A DNA stretch of 40,409 bases from an uncultured Clostridia bacterium (GCA_947627725.1 CANQXE010000021.1:1-40409), one strand, 5' to 3'. Numbered from the stretch's first letter, positions 26,245 through 32,898 are shown. A program made the numbers and translations. The notes: generated by a model not told the origin, from the letters alone.

Positions 26245-27104
26245 TGTATTATTATAATCAGAATAACTATCCCAATATTCTTTATGACAGACCGAATACG
26301 TCTGTCGTTGAAACAGTTAAGTCAAGCGGCTGCGGTGTTGTGGCTGCGTGTATAATTTTTAATAACCTAATAGGCAAGGAGCTTTATTCCGTTTCGGAAA
26401 TGGCAAAATTCAGTCTGAATAACGGAGCAAGAGATAATTCCGGAACAAATATTCTCACGCTTTTAAAAGCGCTCTGCAAGAAAAATCCCGACTTTTCCTT
26501 TGTTACAACAACGAGCGAGACTGAGCTTGTGGCGCATCTGAAAAAAGGCGGTATGGCGATTGCAAATCAGGGCGATGTCTATAATGTGTTCAGTACGGCA
26601 GGTCATTTTGTAATCGCTTACAGAATGAGCGGTAAAAATATTGAGATTATTGATCCCCAGATGTATTCGGGAAAATATGATGCTTACAGCAGACCGAGCA
26701 GAATTGTTAAAAAAACAACTAACGGCTGTATTGTAAATATCACGCAGATGGGCAAGGCAACTGCCGACCGTAACCCGGCATATTTTCTTGTAACGTATAC
26801 AAAACCTAAGACGAGTGCGAAAGCGCCGAATATTGTTGTAGGAAAGACCTATACTCTGAAAGCTATCAGAGGAATTTATAAGGGTGTGGGAGCGTCAACA
26901 GGAAGAAAAAAGGTGAGAGACCTTACCGCCGACGGCAGAAAAAATGCTACCTTTAAAACTCTGAGCAGGAATGCTTATCTCAAAAAAGGAACTAAGGTAA
27001 CAATTACTGAAAAACGCTTTGATGCAGGAGGAAACCTTTGGGTAAAAATACCGTCGGGCTGGCTCGTGGCATACCAGAAAAAAATTAATAAATCATTTGT
27101 ATAA
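26244..27104 (+). CDS. C39-type peptidase endolysin with an SH3-like domain
   Basis: This probable peptidoglycan hydrolase has an N-terminal papain-fold C39-like domain (about residues 18-175), with the catalytic Cys in VKSSGCGVVAACI, the His in AGHFVIAYRM and a following Asp in IIDPQM. The C-terminal part (about 195-280; IYKGVGASTGRKKVRDL, GTKVTITEKRF, LWVKIPSGWLVAY) resembles an SH3-like wall-binding domain. There is no signal peptide, so export would need the adjacent holin. The GTG start overlaps the holin stop and is served by AAGGAGGAG. Confidence 0.8.
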   Translation: MYYYNQNNYPNILYDRPNTSVVETVKSSGCGVVAACIIFNNLIGKELYSVSEMAKFSLNNGARDNSGTNILTLLKALCKKNPDFSFVTTTSETELVAHLKKGGMAIANQGDVYNVFSTAGHFVIAYRMSGKNIEIIDPQMYSGKYDAYSRPSRIVKKTTNGCIVNITQMGKATADRNPAYFLVTYTKPKTSAKAPNIVVGKTYTLKAIRGIYKGVGASTGRKKVRDLTADGRKNATFKTLSRNAYLKKGTKVTITEKRFDAGGNLWVKIPSGWLVAYQKKINKSFV

Positions 27105-27107
27105 AAG

Positions 27108-27136
27108 AAAAGCAGGGGTTACTTTCCCTGCTTTTT
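27108..27136 (+). terminator. Terminator of the lysis cassette
   Basis: AGCAGGG (27111-27117) pairs with CCCTGCT (27126-27132), flanked by A and T runs, 4 bases after the endolysin stop. Confidence 0.88.
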
Positions 27137-27233
27137 ATTATTAATTGTAATATACAAATAAATGGTTATGCGCTTTTATATAAAAATAAATTAGTATTTT
27201 TGTACATAGCAATATGCAATTTAGCAAATAATA

Positions 27234-27262
27234 TTGACATTTTTTTCAATTTTTTTGATAAT
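27234..27262 (+). promoter_or_regulatory. Sigma-A type promoter upstream of a small ORF
   Basis: TTGACA (27234-27239) and GATAAT (27257-27262) are 17 bases apart. The predicted start site lies about 10 bases before the ATG at 27280. Confidence 0.6.
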
Positions 27263-27279
27263 AAACCAATATGGAATAA

Positions 27280-27516
27280 ATGAAACACTCTTATCATACT
27301 TTAGGCAGGTATCATATAGTGAGACAAAATACAAATGATTTTGAAGAACTTATTGGAACTCAGGATATATTTGAAAATGATGAGATTGTTCTGATAAAAG
27401 CAACCTTTATCATAAATTCCGAAACGGTAATTGAAACGGCTGTCGGTATTAAAGACAGCTCGGGCGATATTGTGAAAATAGTTACTGTTAATCGAACAAA
27501 CCGTGAAAGTATTTGA
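27280..27516 (+). CDS. Small hypothetical protein
   Basis: I do not recognise this 78-residue frame. The protein is soluble, with alternating hydrophobic and charged residues (NDEIVLIKATFIINSETVIE), suggesting beta strands. A good promoter ends about 17 bases upstream, but there is no ribosome site, so it would be nearly leaderless. It may be a remnant or a transcribed non-coding stretch. Confidence 0.35.
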   Translation: MKHSYHTLGRYHIVRQNTNDFEELIGTQDIFENDEIVLIKATFIINSETVIETAVGIKDSSGDIVKIVTVNRTNRESI

Positions 27517-27670
27517 ATCTGCGTTATTTGAATGGCGTAGTGCAAGAAGGATAATCATGTCAAAAAATAATACAAACTATATTTTTGAAATTTTCGGGTT
27601 TTAAAATTGTGAGCTTTTTTATGTCTGATTTGCTAATATAGTAAAAGGCACTTTTATAAATAAGTGTATA

Positions 27671-27826
27671 ATGACAAAAGAAAAATACATATATGCTGTA
27701 AAGCGTGATAATTGGTCTTGCGGTATCCATTTTAATTTCGGTAAGAATTATATTAAGAATTATATAAAGAATATTATCAACAGAGCTGTTTCAATAAATA
27801 TGAAAATAGATATAATAATTTAACAA
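27671..27826 (+). CDS. Possible very small ORF
   Basis: An open frame of about 51 codons starts at ATG 27671 (MTKEKYIYAVKRDNWSCG) and ends in a run of Ile codons. There is no ribosome site and the composition is like random AT-rich DNA. It is listed because nothing else explains 27,520-27,860. Confidence 0.15.
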
Positions 27827-27867
27827 ATGAAAGGGAACGGCACCTAAATTGTAAATCTAAAAGAATT

Positions 27868-27903
27868 GCCGCTTATCTCTTTTGAGATTAAGGGCGTTTT
27901 TTT
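27868..27903 (+). terminator. Intrinsic terminator-like hairpin
   Basis: GCCGCTTATCTC (27868-27879) pairs imperfectly with GAGATTAAGGGCG (27884-27896), with a TTTT loop and a T7 run. It separates the rightward small ORFs from the leftward HTH operon. Confidence 0.65.
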
Positions 27904-27908
27904 GTTTA

Positions 27909-28082
27909 TTAATTATTTTTGTTGTAGGTCAGAATTTTTTCAATCAACAGTCTTTCACACCAATCAGGGCAAGCTCGTTGACCACCCTCCCAACTTTCGA
28001 TAGTTCTTTTCGGAATACCAAGCCAATTTGATAATGCTTGCTGAGTAAGTCCTACTGACTTTCTTGCTTCTCTTATAGTCAT
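27909..28082 (-). CDS. Small XRE-type helix-turn-helix regulator
   Basis: The 57-residue protein is nearly all a lambda-repressor-like HTH: TIREARKSVGLTQQALSNWL then IPKRTIESWEGGQRACPDW. The ATG at 28082 follows GAGGTG; an upstream in-frame extension has no ribosome site. It is the last of three small leftward genes and is the natural candidate to bind the perfect palindrome in their promoter (inference). It lies outside the prophage boundary. Confidence 0.75.
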   Translation of the reverse strand: MTIREARKSVGLTQQALSNWLGIPKRTIESWEGGQRACPDWCERLLIEKILTYNKNN

Positions 28083-28092
28083 AATAAACACC

Positions 28093-28239
28093 TCATTTTT
28101 TAATTGCAATAATCAATGCGCTTGTTGCTGCTATTACTGATATAATTAATATAGGAATTCTAAATTGTGAAAAGACTGTAAATGCAAGAGTGCAACTAAC
28201 GCAAGATAGAATGATTAATAAAAGTATTGATTTTTTCAT
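28093..28239 (-). CDS. Small membrane protein
   Basis: The 48-residue frame begins KKSILLLIILSCVSC and has two hydrophobic segments ending in IAIKK. No clear ribosome site precedes the ATG; a longer frame starting at 28395 has no support. It sits 10 bases before the HTH gene. Function is unknown. Confidence 0.4.
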   Translation of the reverse strand: MKKSILLLIILSCVSCTLAFTVFSQFRIPILIISVIAATSALIIAIKK

Positions 28240-28292
28240 AATAATTTGATATACTAAAGACACAGGGTTTGGGGAGTTTCCTCCCCATCCCT

Positions 28293-28451
28293 CTACCGTT
28301 TCCGTTTTTGTTTGTTGGACTTTTTCGGAGCGGTTTTCTTTTTGTCTTGCTTTATTAATATTATCAAAGTGATTGTTGCTATCACATTTGACCATATTGT
28401 CAAGACAATTTCGATTATGTCTTTTGCATTCGTTGTTTTCACCTCCTTCAT
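28293..28451 (-). CDS. Small membrane protein with a very basic tail, possibly leaderless
   Basis: The 52-residue frame from ATG 28451 has one membrane segment (IIEIVLTIWSNVIATITLII) and a Lys/Arg-rich tail (KKKTAPKKSNKQKRKR). The predicted transcription start is at or within a base or two of the ATG, so the mRNA may be leaderless. An AAGGAGGTG lies inside the first codons with no good start after it, leaving the true start uncertain. First gene of the HTH operon. Confidence 0.45.
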   Translation of the reverse strand: MKEVKTTNAKDIIEIVLTIWSNVIATITLIILIKQDKKKTAPKKSNKQKRKR

Positions 28452-28458
28452 TGATTAT

Positions 28459-28487
28459 ATTGTATCACACAATGTGTGATATGTCAG
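28459..28487 (-). promoter_or_regulatory. Promoter with a palindromic operator filling its spacer
   Basis: On the minus strand CTGACA (28487-28482) and TACAAT (28464-28459, with TG extension) are 17 bases apart. The palindrome TATCACACAATGTGTGATA (28463-28481) fills the spacer almost exactly, so a dimeric repressor bound there would block RNA polymerase. Confidence 0.75.
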
Positions 28488-28635
28488 GACCTTTTTTAAA
28501 ATTTTTTATATAAAAGTTAACATAAAATACCAATTAAAAGATTTTTAAAATAGAAAAAGTGGACACCAAAACGGACACCAAATGGTAGATAGTAAGAGAT
28601 ATTCGGAAATACTTAAAATATTTAAAAATAAAAGT
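28488..28635. other. Intergenic DNA with a direct repeat
   Basis: I see no gene here. GGACACCAAA occurs at 28561-28570 and 28573-28582, a 12-base period about 110 bases from the attachment site, possibly a protein-binding repeat. Confidence 0.4.
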
Positions 28636-28682
28636 AAAAAAGTCTTGAAACGCTTGTTTTTAAGCGGTTTTCAAGACTTTTT
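28636..28682. terminator. tRNA-proximal terminator
   Basis: AAAAAGTCTTGAAA and its complement TTTCAAGACTTTTT flank an inner CGCTT/AAGCG stem. It lies just downstream of the tRNA-Thr 3' fragment on the minus strand and was probably the native tRNA terminator. Confidence 0.8.
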
Positions 28683-28685
28683 GTT

Positions 28686-28730
28686 TGGAGCTGATAACCG
28701 GACTTGAACCGGTGACCTCATCCTTACCAA
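28686..28730 (-). other. Prophage attachment site: 3' half of tRNA-Thr(GGT)
   Basis: Read on the minus strand, this is the 3' half of a tRNA: part of the anticodon loop with GGT, the anticodon 3' stem AAGGAT, a T arm (CACCGGTTCAAGTCCGGT) and the acceptor TATCAGC-T-CCA. The 5' half is absent; prophage DNA begins beyond 28730. Tyrosine integrases commonly use tRNA 3' halves as crossover sites, so this is one prophage end. The reconstituted tRNA-Thr should lie beyond the right edge of the window, on the minus strand. Confidence 0.85.
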
Positions 28731-28790
28731 AAAAGAGGAAAAGCCTTTATTTATGCGTGTTTCAAAGGCAAGGTAACCAATTCAGTAACC

Positions 28791-29918
28791 TTATATTGCA
28801 TCTATAGCTTTTTTCATATCCTCTTCGGTTTTATGTATATAAAATTTTTCAGTTGTTTTATGACTTGTGTGACCAATCATTTTTATAACAAGATTATCGT
28901 CAATATCAGCTTTATCACATAAGGTAGCGAAAGTATGTCTTGTAGAATATGGCGTTAAATGTCTGTCGTTCTCATTTTCCAATATGCCGAGTTCTTCAAG
29001 AGTTTTATAAAAGTATCTATTTCTGAAATTGTTAATATCTAATTTATTACCTCTACTGTTTACTATGAGATATTTTTGATTATTTAATTTTGCTTTAATA
29101 TAGAAGTATTTGACATAATTTTGTATTTTAGGTGAAATAGGAACAATTCTGTTTCGCCCGGCATTAGTTTTGCCGCCACCTCTGATAAAGTATTTTTCAA
29201 TATCAATATTTTTCAATTCAAGACTAAAAAATTCTGACGGACGAAACCCTGTATATATTAATATCAAGATTATTTTAACAGTGTCGATTGAATCGTTTTC
29301 TAAAAGTATTTTAATATCTTCATCGCTAAAAGGGTGAGTGTCACTTTCTTCCATAGGAGGAAGTTTAAGAAATTCAGCATAATTTTTGTTAATTAAATCT
29401 TCTTGCATAGCAAATTTGCAAATCTGGCTTGCAAGACTTTTAATTTTTTCACATATAGGTCTTGAAAATTTTTCAGCGCCTAAATCAACACATTTTTGTA
29501 TATGGGATGTTTTCACATCACGCATTTTCATATTGGCTATTGGAGTAAAATATCTCCAAGCATTTTTATAGCTTCCTTCGCCACTTTTGGTAAGATTTGG
29601 GTAATGATTTGCACTCCATTTTTGATAACAATCTTTAACAGTCCAATTGTAATTGTCTGTTATGTTGTTATTTGTTAAGGCTTTGTCAACAGCTTCCCAT
29701 GCCTCTTTTTCATTGGTATAATATCCAATATGAATTCTTTTGTTTTCGGATGTTGTTATTCTTGCCCAGTATTTCTTCTTATCTTTTCTGTAGGATACAG
29801 AGCCCCTGCCTTTGCGTGAACGATTTTTTTGTTTCTTTTGAGTAACTTGCTTTTTGCCGCAAAAAAGACAGAATACAGAGCCGTCAGGGATTATTTGATG
29901 GCATTTTATACATTTCAT
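28791..29918 (-). CDS. int: Phage tyrosine integrase with an N-terminal zinc ribbon
   Basis: This site-specific recombinase is expected to integrate the prophage into tRNA-Thr. Residues 1-25 form a CxxC...CxxC zinc ribbon (CIKCH, CLFCG). Next come an arm-binding domain (GSVSYRKDKKKYWARI), a SAM-like core-binding domain (about 95-180) and the catalytic domain: the first Arg in IYTGFRPSEF, box II as TPYSTRHTFAT, then IGHTSHKTTEKFY with the nucleophile Tyr. The usual box II His is Tyr here. The 375-residue gene points toward the attachment site 60 bases away and is preceded by AAGGAGTG and a small hairpin with a T-run (29937-29952). Confidence 0.93.
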   Translation of the reverse strand: MKCIKCHQIIPDGSVFCLFCGKKQVTQKKQKNRSRKGRGSVSYRKDKKKYWARITTSENKRIHIGYYTNEKEAWEAVDKALTNNNITDNYNWTVKDCYQKWSANHYPNLTKSGEGSYKNAWRYFTPIANMKMRDVKTSHIQKCVDLGAEKFSRPICEKIKSLASQICKFAMQEDLINKNYAEFLKLPPMEESDTHPFSDEDIKILLENDSIDTVKIILILIYTGFRPSEFFSLELKNIDIEKYFIRGGGKTNAGRNRIVPISPKIQNYVKYFYIKAKLNNQKYLIVNSRGNKLDINNFRNRYFYKTLEELGILENENDRHLTPYSTRHTFATLCDKADIDDNLVIKMIGHTSHKTTEKFYIHKTEEDMKKAIDAI

Positions 29919-29957
29919 TATGTATCACTCCTTAAAAAGGGTATAAAAATACCCTGC

Positions 29958-29986
29958 TTGAAATTTTAAGCAGAGTGTGATACAAT
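29958..29986 (+). promoter_or_regulatory. Promoter of a small RNA beside int
   Basis: TTGAAA (29958-29963) and TACAAT (29981-29986) are 17 bases apart, with a TG extension. A 9-bp inverted repeat (AGCAGAGTG at 29969, CACTCTGCT at 30013) overlaps it. Confidence 0.65.
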
Positions 29987-29991
29987 CTAAT

Positions 29992-30068
29992 TACCACAAC
30001 GGAGTGTATCAGCACTCTGCTATTTATAAACCTCTTGGCTGTTCCAGCAGTCGAGGGGTTTATTTTTT
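29992..30068 (+). ncRNA. Candidate small RNA, about 75 nt, divergent from int
   Basis: Downstream of a good promoter there is no coding frame. Instead there is a small hairpin (GAGTG 30002-30006 with CACTC 30013-30017), then a terminator hairpin (AAACCTC with GAGGGGTTT around GCTG-TTC-CAGC, 30028-30061) and a T6 run. Promoter and terminator together define a short transcript on the strand opposite to int and the membrane gene at 30067. It might regulate one of those mRNAs; its 3' end abuts the membrane gene's stop. Inferred from sequence only. Confidence 0.5.
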
Positions 30069-30756
30069 AGTTTTGACCATATACATATGTTCCGTTACTT
30101 ACTTGCTCCCTAATCTCTTCAGCAGTAGGCGAACTTGCATCATTAAATTTATATTTCGAATTATCGCTTGTATCATCAGGCAGAGTTTTAGCATAATCAG
30201 CAAAGCTGCCTTTTTTTAATTGCTCCTCTAAGTCATCAATTTCGTTGCTTAATAAATGAATTGCAGTTTCTTTTTTCTCAATAGTATTTTCCAAATTTTC
30301 AATTTGATTTGCAAAGCCTATAGAAAGACCTATTGTGGAAATTGCAAACATAGCAGTTGTTATTGAAAGAATTATTGTAGCTGTCTTTAAACGTGATTTT
30401 GATTTCTTTTTATTAGGCTTTTCTTCTGATGATTCAGCTTTATTTAATTTAGTTTTCTTTGTCTTATTAATAAGACTTGAAAACATCGAAATAATAGTTG
30501 GCAAAAAGATAATCACTGTTGCAATATAGTAAATAATTGCAAAAACATCCTGCGGACCTTTTATGGCTTCAACAAGTCCCCAAATCCATAAAGGAAGTGA
30601 AAGATATGGAACAAAAGAACATATAAGAAAAATTATAGCACTTAGCCAAAATGGTGCGCCAATCATAACAACCGGTAAAACAGTTATAAATATAATTAAT
30701 ACCCAATATAAAATGCTTCCAAATGTTCCTAAAGCAGTTTGTAATTTATCTTTCAT
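30067..30756 (-). CDS. Prophage membrane protein with a coiled coil
   Basis: I do not recognise a family. The 229-residue protein has three or four hydrophobic segments in the first 95 residues, a Lys/Glu/Ser-rich cytoplasmic linker (about 97-120), another membrane segment (about 125-148), then a heptad-like coiled coil (NQIENLENTIEKKETAIHLL onward) and a polar tail. It is transcribed with the repressor strand in the lysogeny region, a position that often holds superinfection-exclusion or conversion genes (inference). Confidence 0.6.
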   Translation of the reverse strand: MKDKLQTALGTFGSILYWVLIIFITVLPVVMIGAPFWLSAIIFLICSFVPYLSLPLWIWGLVEAIKGPQDVFAIIYYIATVIIFLPTIISMFSSLINKTKKTKLNKAESSEEKPNKKKSKSRLKTATIILSITTAMFAISTIGLSIGFANQIENLENTIEKKETAIHLLSNEIDDLEEQLKKGSFADYAKTLPDDTSDNSKYKFNDASSPTAEEIREQVSNGTYVYGQN

Positions 30757-30829
30757 GGAATATTCCTCACAATCATTTATATTTTGTGATTTATCTAATT
30801 GACTGTTGACATAGTCAATGGATTAATTC

Positions 30830-31243
30830 TTATTCAAGTTTTTTTGTTATTTTTTGAGAAATACTAAATAAAAACACAAGATTAATTAAAATCATTATTA
30901 ACGAAGCATAAATGAATTTGTTTTTTGACTCGTTATAACCATCGTTGTAACCGTCATCATAAGAATCAGTATATTCTTTATCTTCCCCGTCAGTAAGACC
31001 GTCTGAATATCCTTGCTTATAAGCAGATATTTCGTTAGTTCCTAAATTATCAATCCATTCTTGATACATATTTTTTTCTGTGTCAGATATGCCTTGTAAG
31101 TATAGGTCATAAGTGTATTTGGCATCTTTTCTATATTTATCTATATCGCTATAAAACTTAATAGCTAAAATGCCTAAAATAATGCACGTTAGTGAAAGAA
31201 TTGTTATAATAATAGATGTTCTTTTTAAATAGAATTTCTTCAT
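30830..31243 (-). CDS. Two-helix membrane protein with a Gly-Tyr-Asp repeat region
   Basis: The 137-residue protein has membrane segments at about residues 10-30 and 112-130. The exposed middle carries repeats rich in Tyr, Gly and Asp (YKQGYSDGLTDG, YDDGYNDGYNES). Its ATG overlaps the repressor stop by 4 bases, so it is probably made in the lysogen. No enzymatic motif is visible; a lysogenic-conversion or phage-exclusion role is only a possibility from position. Confidence 0.65.
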   Translation of the reverse strand: MKKFYLKRTSIIITILSLTCIILGILAIKFYSDIDKYRKDAKYTYDLYLQGISDTEKNMYQEWIDNLGTNEISAYKQGYSDGLTDGEDKEYTDSYDDGYNDGYNESKNKFIYASLIMILINLVFLFSISQKITKKLE

Positions 31244-31872
31244 AATTTACTGGTAAATCCAACAGCCTTTCCGATTATTTTAATGTCATTCATTTCTTCC
31301 TTTGAATATACAAGGGGAGCATAACGTGTGTTCTCAGGTTGCAATACAATTTTATCATCATATAAATAAACACGCTTCAATGTTGCTTCATTATCAATCA
31401 GAACAGCTGCTATTTCTCCATTATCAACAGTAGGTTGCTGACGGATATAAACAATATCACCGTTATTTATTCTGGCGTTTATCATACTGTCCCCCTGACA
31501 CAACAATGTAAAATCACATTTTATATTATCAGGCACATCATCATAACCGTCTAAATTTTCCTCTGCCAGTATCGGCTCACCACAGGCTATTGTTCCAAGG
31601 CGTGGTTTTTTTACCGTTTTTGGTAAAGGGTTTATATTAGTGACAGAAAAAAATTTTTTTTCATATGTATTATTATCATCTTCCAATAAATATCCCGGCG
31701 TTGTTCCAAGAGCAACTGCAAATGCCTTAATTTTTGTTTGATTAATATCTCTTAATCCTAATTCAATTTTATTTACAGCAGATGCTGTTTTAAATCCGAC
31801 TTTTTCAGCAAGTTCTTGCTGAGACATGCCGATATTTTCTCTTAAATATTTTATCTTATCGTAAATCGTCAT
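31240..31872 (-). CDS. CI-type repressor with HTH and S24 peptidase domains
   Basis: This is the prophage repressor. The N-terminal HTH (residues 5-60; GMSQQELAEKVGFKTASAVN) binds operators. The C-terminal LexA/S24 domain has the Ala-Cys-Gly cleavage region in GTIACGEPI, the catalytic Ser in CQGDSMIN and the Lys in ATLKRVYLY. It should cleave itself when stimulated by RecA, linking induction to DNA damage (family knowledge). The 210-residue gene is transcribed leftward from the operator region shared with the Cro-like gene. Confidence 0.93.
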   Translation of the reverse strand: MTIYDKIKYLRENIGMSQQELAEKVGFKTASAVNKIELGLRDINQTKIKAFAVALGTTPGYLLEDDNNTYEKKFFSVTNINPLPKTVKKPRLGTIACGEPILAEENLDGYDDVPDNIKCDFTLLCQGDSMINARINNGDIVYIRQQPTVDNGEIAAVLIDNEATLKRVYLYDDKIVLQPENTRYAPLVYSKEEMNDIKIIGKAVGFTSKL

Positions 31873-31900
31873 TTTATCACCGACAACAGAATAACATTAT

Positions 31901-31996
31901 TTAGCCAAAATGTCAACTTTTTTTGAAAATTTTTCAAAAAAACTATTGACAAAATGGCTATAAGATGATATTCTTGATTCATAGCCAAATTGGCTA
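31901..31996. promoter_or_regulatory. Lysogeny switch region with three operators and the early promoter
   Basis: Related sites are TTAGCCAAAATGTCAA (31901-31916), TTGACAAAATGGCTATA (31946-31962) and the perfect palindrome TAGCCAAATTGGCTA (31982-31996). The middle site contains the TTGACA (-35, 31946-31951) of a rightward promoter whose -10 is TATTCT (31969-31974), spacing 17. This matches a CI/Cro-style operator set between divergent genes. Confidence 0.85.
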
Positions 31997-32017
31997 ATAT
32001 AAAAGGGGGTGTACTTT

Positions 32018-32236
32018 TTGACAGCCACAAATAAATTAAAAGCGAAATTATCTGAAAACGGTTTAACTCAATCAGAAATTGCAGATAAGCTTGGAATAAG
32101 CATGCAATCATTTTCTTATAAGTTAAACAATAAAGTTGAGTTTAAGGCAAGTGAGATAAAAAAACTATGTAAAGAACTCAATATTTTAGATAAGGACGCT
32201 TATTTTTTTTGTGATTCAATTAGCCAAAATGGCTAA
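32018..32236 (+). CDS. Cro-like XRE regulator
   Basis: This small HTH protein has TNKLKAKLSENGLTQSEIAD, LGISMQSFSYKLNN and KASEIKKLCKEL, the form common in Firmicute phage Cro-like proteins. It is divergent from the repressor and is the first gene of the early rightward transcript. A TTG at 32018 is preferred, seven bases after AAAAGGGGGTG; a GTG at 32009 would overlap that ribosome site. Its last codons and TAA form a fourth operator. Confidence 0.85.
   Translation: MTATNKLKAKLSENGLTQSEIADKLGISMQSFSYKLNNKVEFKASEIKKLCKELNILDKDAYFFCDSISQNG
32220..32236. promoter_or_regulatory. Fourth operator, inside the end of the Cro-like gene
   Basis: TTAGCCAAAATGGCTAA is the best-matching palindrome of the operator family and encodes the final residues and stop of the Cro-like gene. 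It lies about 225 bases from the other three sites, suggesting DNA looping or a second control point. Confidence 0.8.
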
Positions 32237-32288
32237 TTTATAACAATGAAAAACAGTATAGCTCAATTATATTGAACTTTATTTAAGT

Positions 32289-32408
32289 CAGTCTATAAAT
32301 GAGCGGCAGAATGAAGAACAGGGCAGAATTAACATTGCTTTTAACATAAAAGCAACTCCTTTCTTATTACTGATGAAACAAATTGTTCTGCTGTTCATTT
32401 ATAGGCTG
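32289..32408 (+). promoter_or_regulatory. Large structured leader in the early transcript
   Basis: Arms at 32289-32311 and 32386-32408 are complementary at about 19 of 23 positions and enclose a second perfect stem, TTGCTTTT/AAAAGCAA (32335-32355), which is followed by a pyrimidine-rich stretch. It fills the gap between the Cro-like gene and the next gene and ends just before its ribosome site. It may act as an attenuator, processing site or independent RNA. Confidence 0.6.
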
Positions 32409-32430
32409 ACAAAGAAAGGCAGGTGAGAAA

Positions 32431-32745
32431 ATGAAAAGGAAAAGAAAATCTTTAGGATTGCGGCATACACAAAAACAAGCAAAAAGGTATATTGAGATTG
32501 GTAAATCTCCTCTTGTATCAGCTTCTGTTACTGTTGCAGACGGTGCCAAGGTTGAGACTTCGGGTGCGGCAATCAAACTCCTCTGTGATGCAGTCGGTGA
32601 AAAAAAGGCTGTTGAATGGCATTCCAAATATATGGATAAGTTTAAAGCCCTTACAGAAAAATGTTACAGCGAACTTGAAAATTTAGTAAAGAACGCTAAG
32701 GCAGAGAAAGAAGGTGAGGAAAATACCACGACAGAGAATAATTAA
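32431..32745 (+). CDS. Phage early protein of unknown function
   Basis: This 104-residue soluble protein has a very basic start (KRKRKSLGLRHTQKQAKRY), a central VSASVTVADGAKVETSGAAI and a charged helical tail. GGCAGGTGAGAAA provides the ribosome site. I do not recognise a family; the basic N terminus would suit nucleic-acid binding. Confidence 0.6.
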   Translation: MKRKRKSLGLRHTQKQAKRYIEIGKSPLVSASVTVADGAKVETSGAAIKLLCDAVGEKKAVEWHSKYMDKFKALTEKCYSELENLVKNAKAEKEGEENTTTENN

Positions 32746-32893
32746 CACAGCCAAGCAGGAGCTTACGGATGCTGACAGATTGGAGTTATGCAAATTGCTA
32801 ATCAAGGCAGGTTATTGCGTTAAGCTCGGAAAAGAAAGACCTGACGGCAAGAAACAGTACGTTAAGTATGTGGAGTATTGGGAAGACAAATAA
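32714..32893 (+). CDS. Small phage protein of 59 residues overlapping the previous gene
   Basis: A GTG-started frame overlaps the end of the previous gene and encodes VRKIPRQRIINTAKQELTD, ADRLELCKLLIKAGYCVKL then KKQYVKYVEYWEDK. Helical periodicity and conserved-looking aromatic and charged residues suggest a real small gene, translationally coupled. Function unknown. Confidence 0.5.
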   Translation: MRKIPRQRIINTAKQELTDADRLELCKLLIKAGYCVKLGKERPDGKKQYVKYVEYWEDK

Positions 32894-32898
32894 AAAGC

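Noticed and set aside
25785-27104. The lysis cassette as part of the prophage at 28.7 kb
   Set aside because: The tRNA-Thr half-site at 28,686-28,730 places it outside the element, and it has its own terminator.
28561-28582. GGACACCAAA direct repeats as integrase arm-binding sites
   Set aside because: They lie on the host side of the attachment fragment, while arm sites should be on the prophage side; two short repeats are too little evidence.
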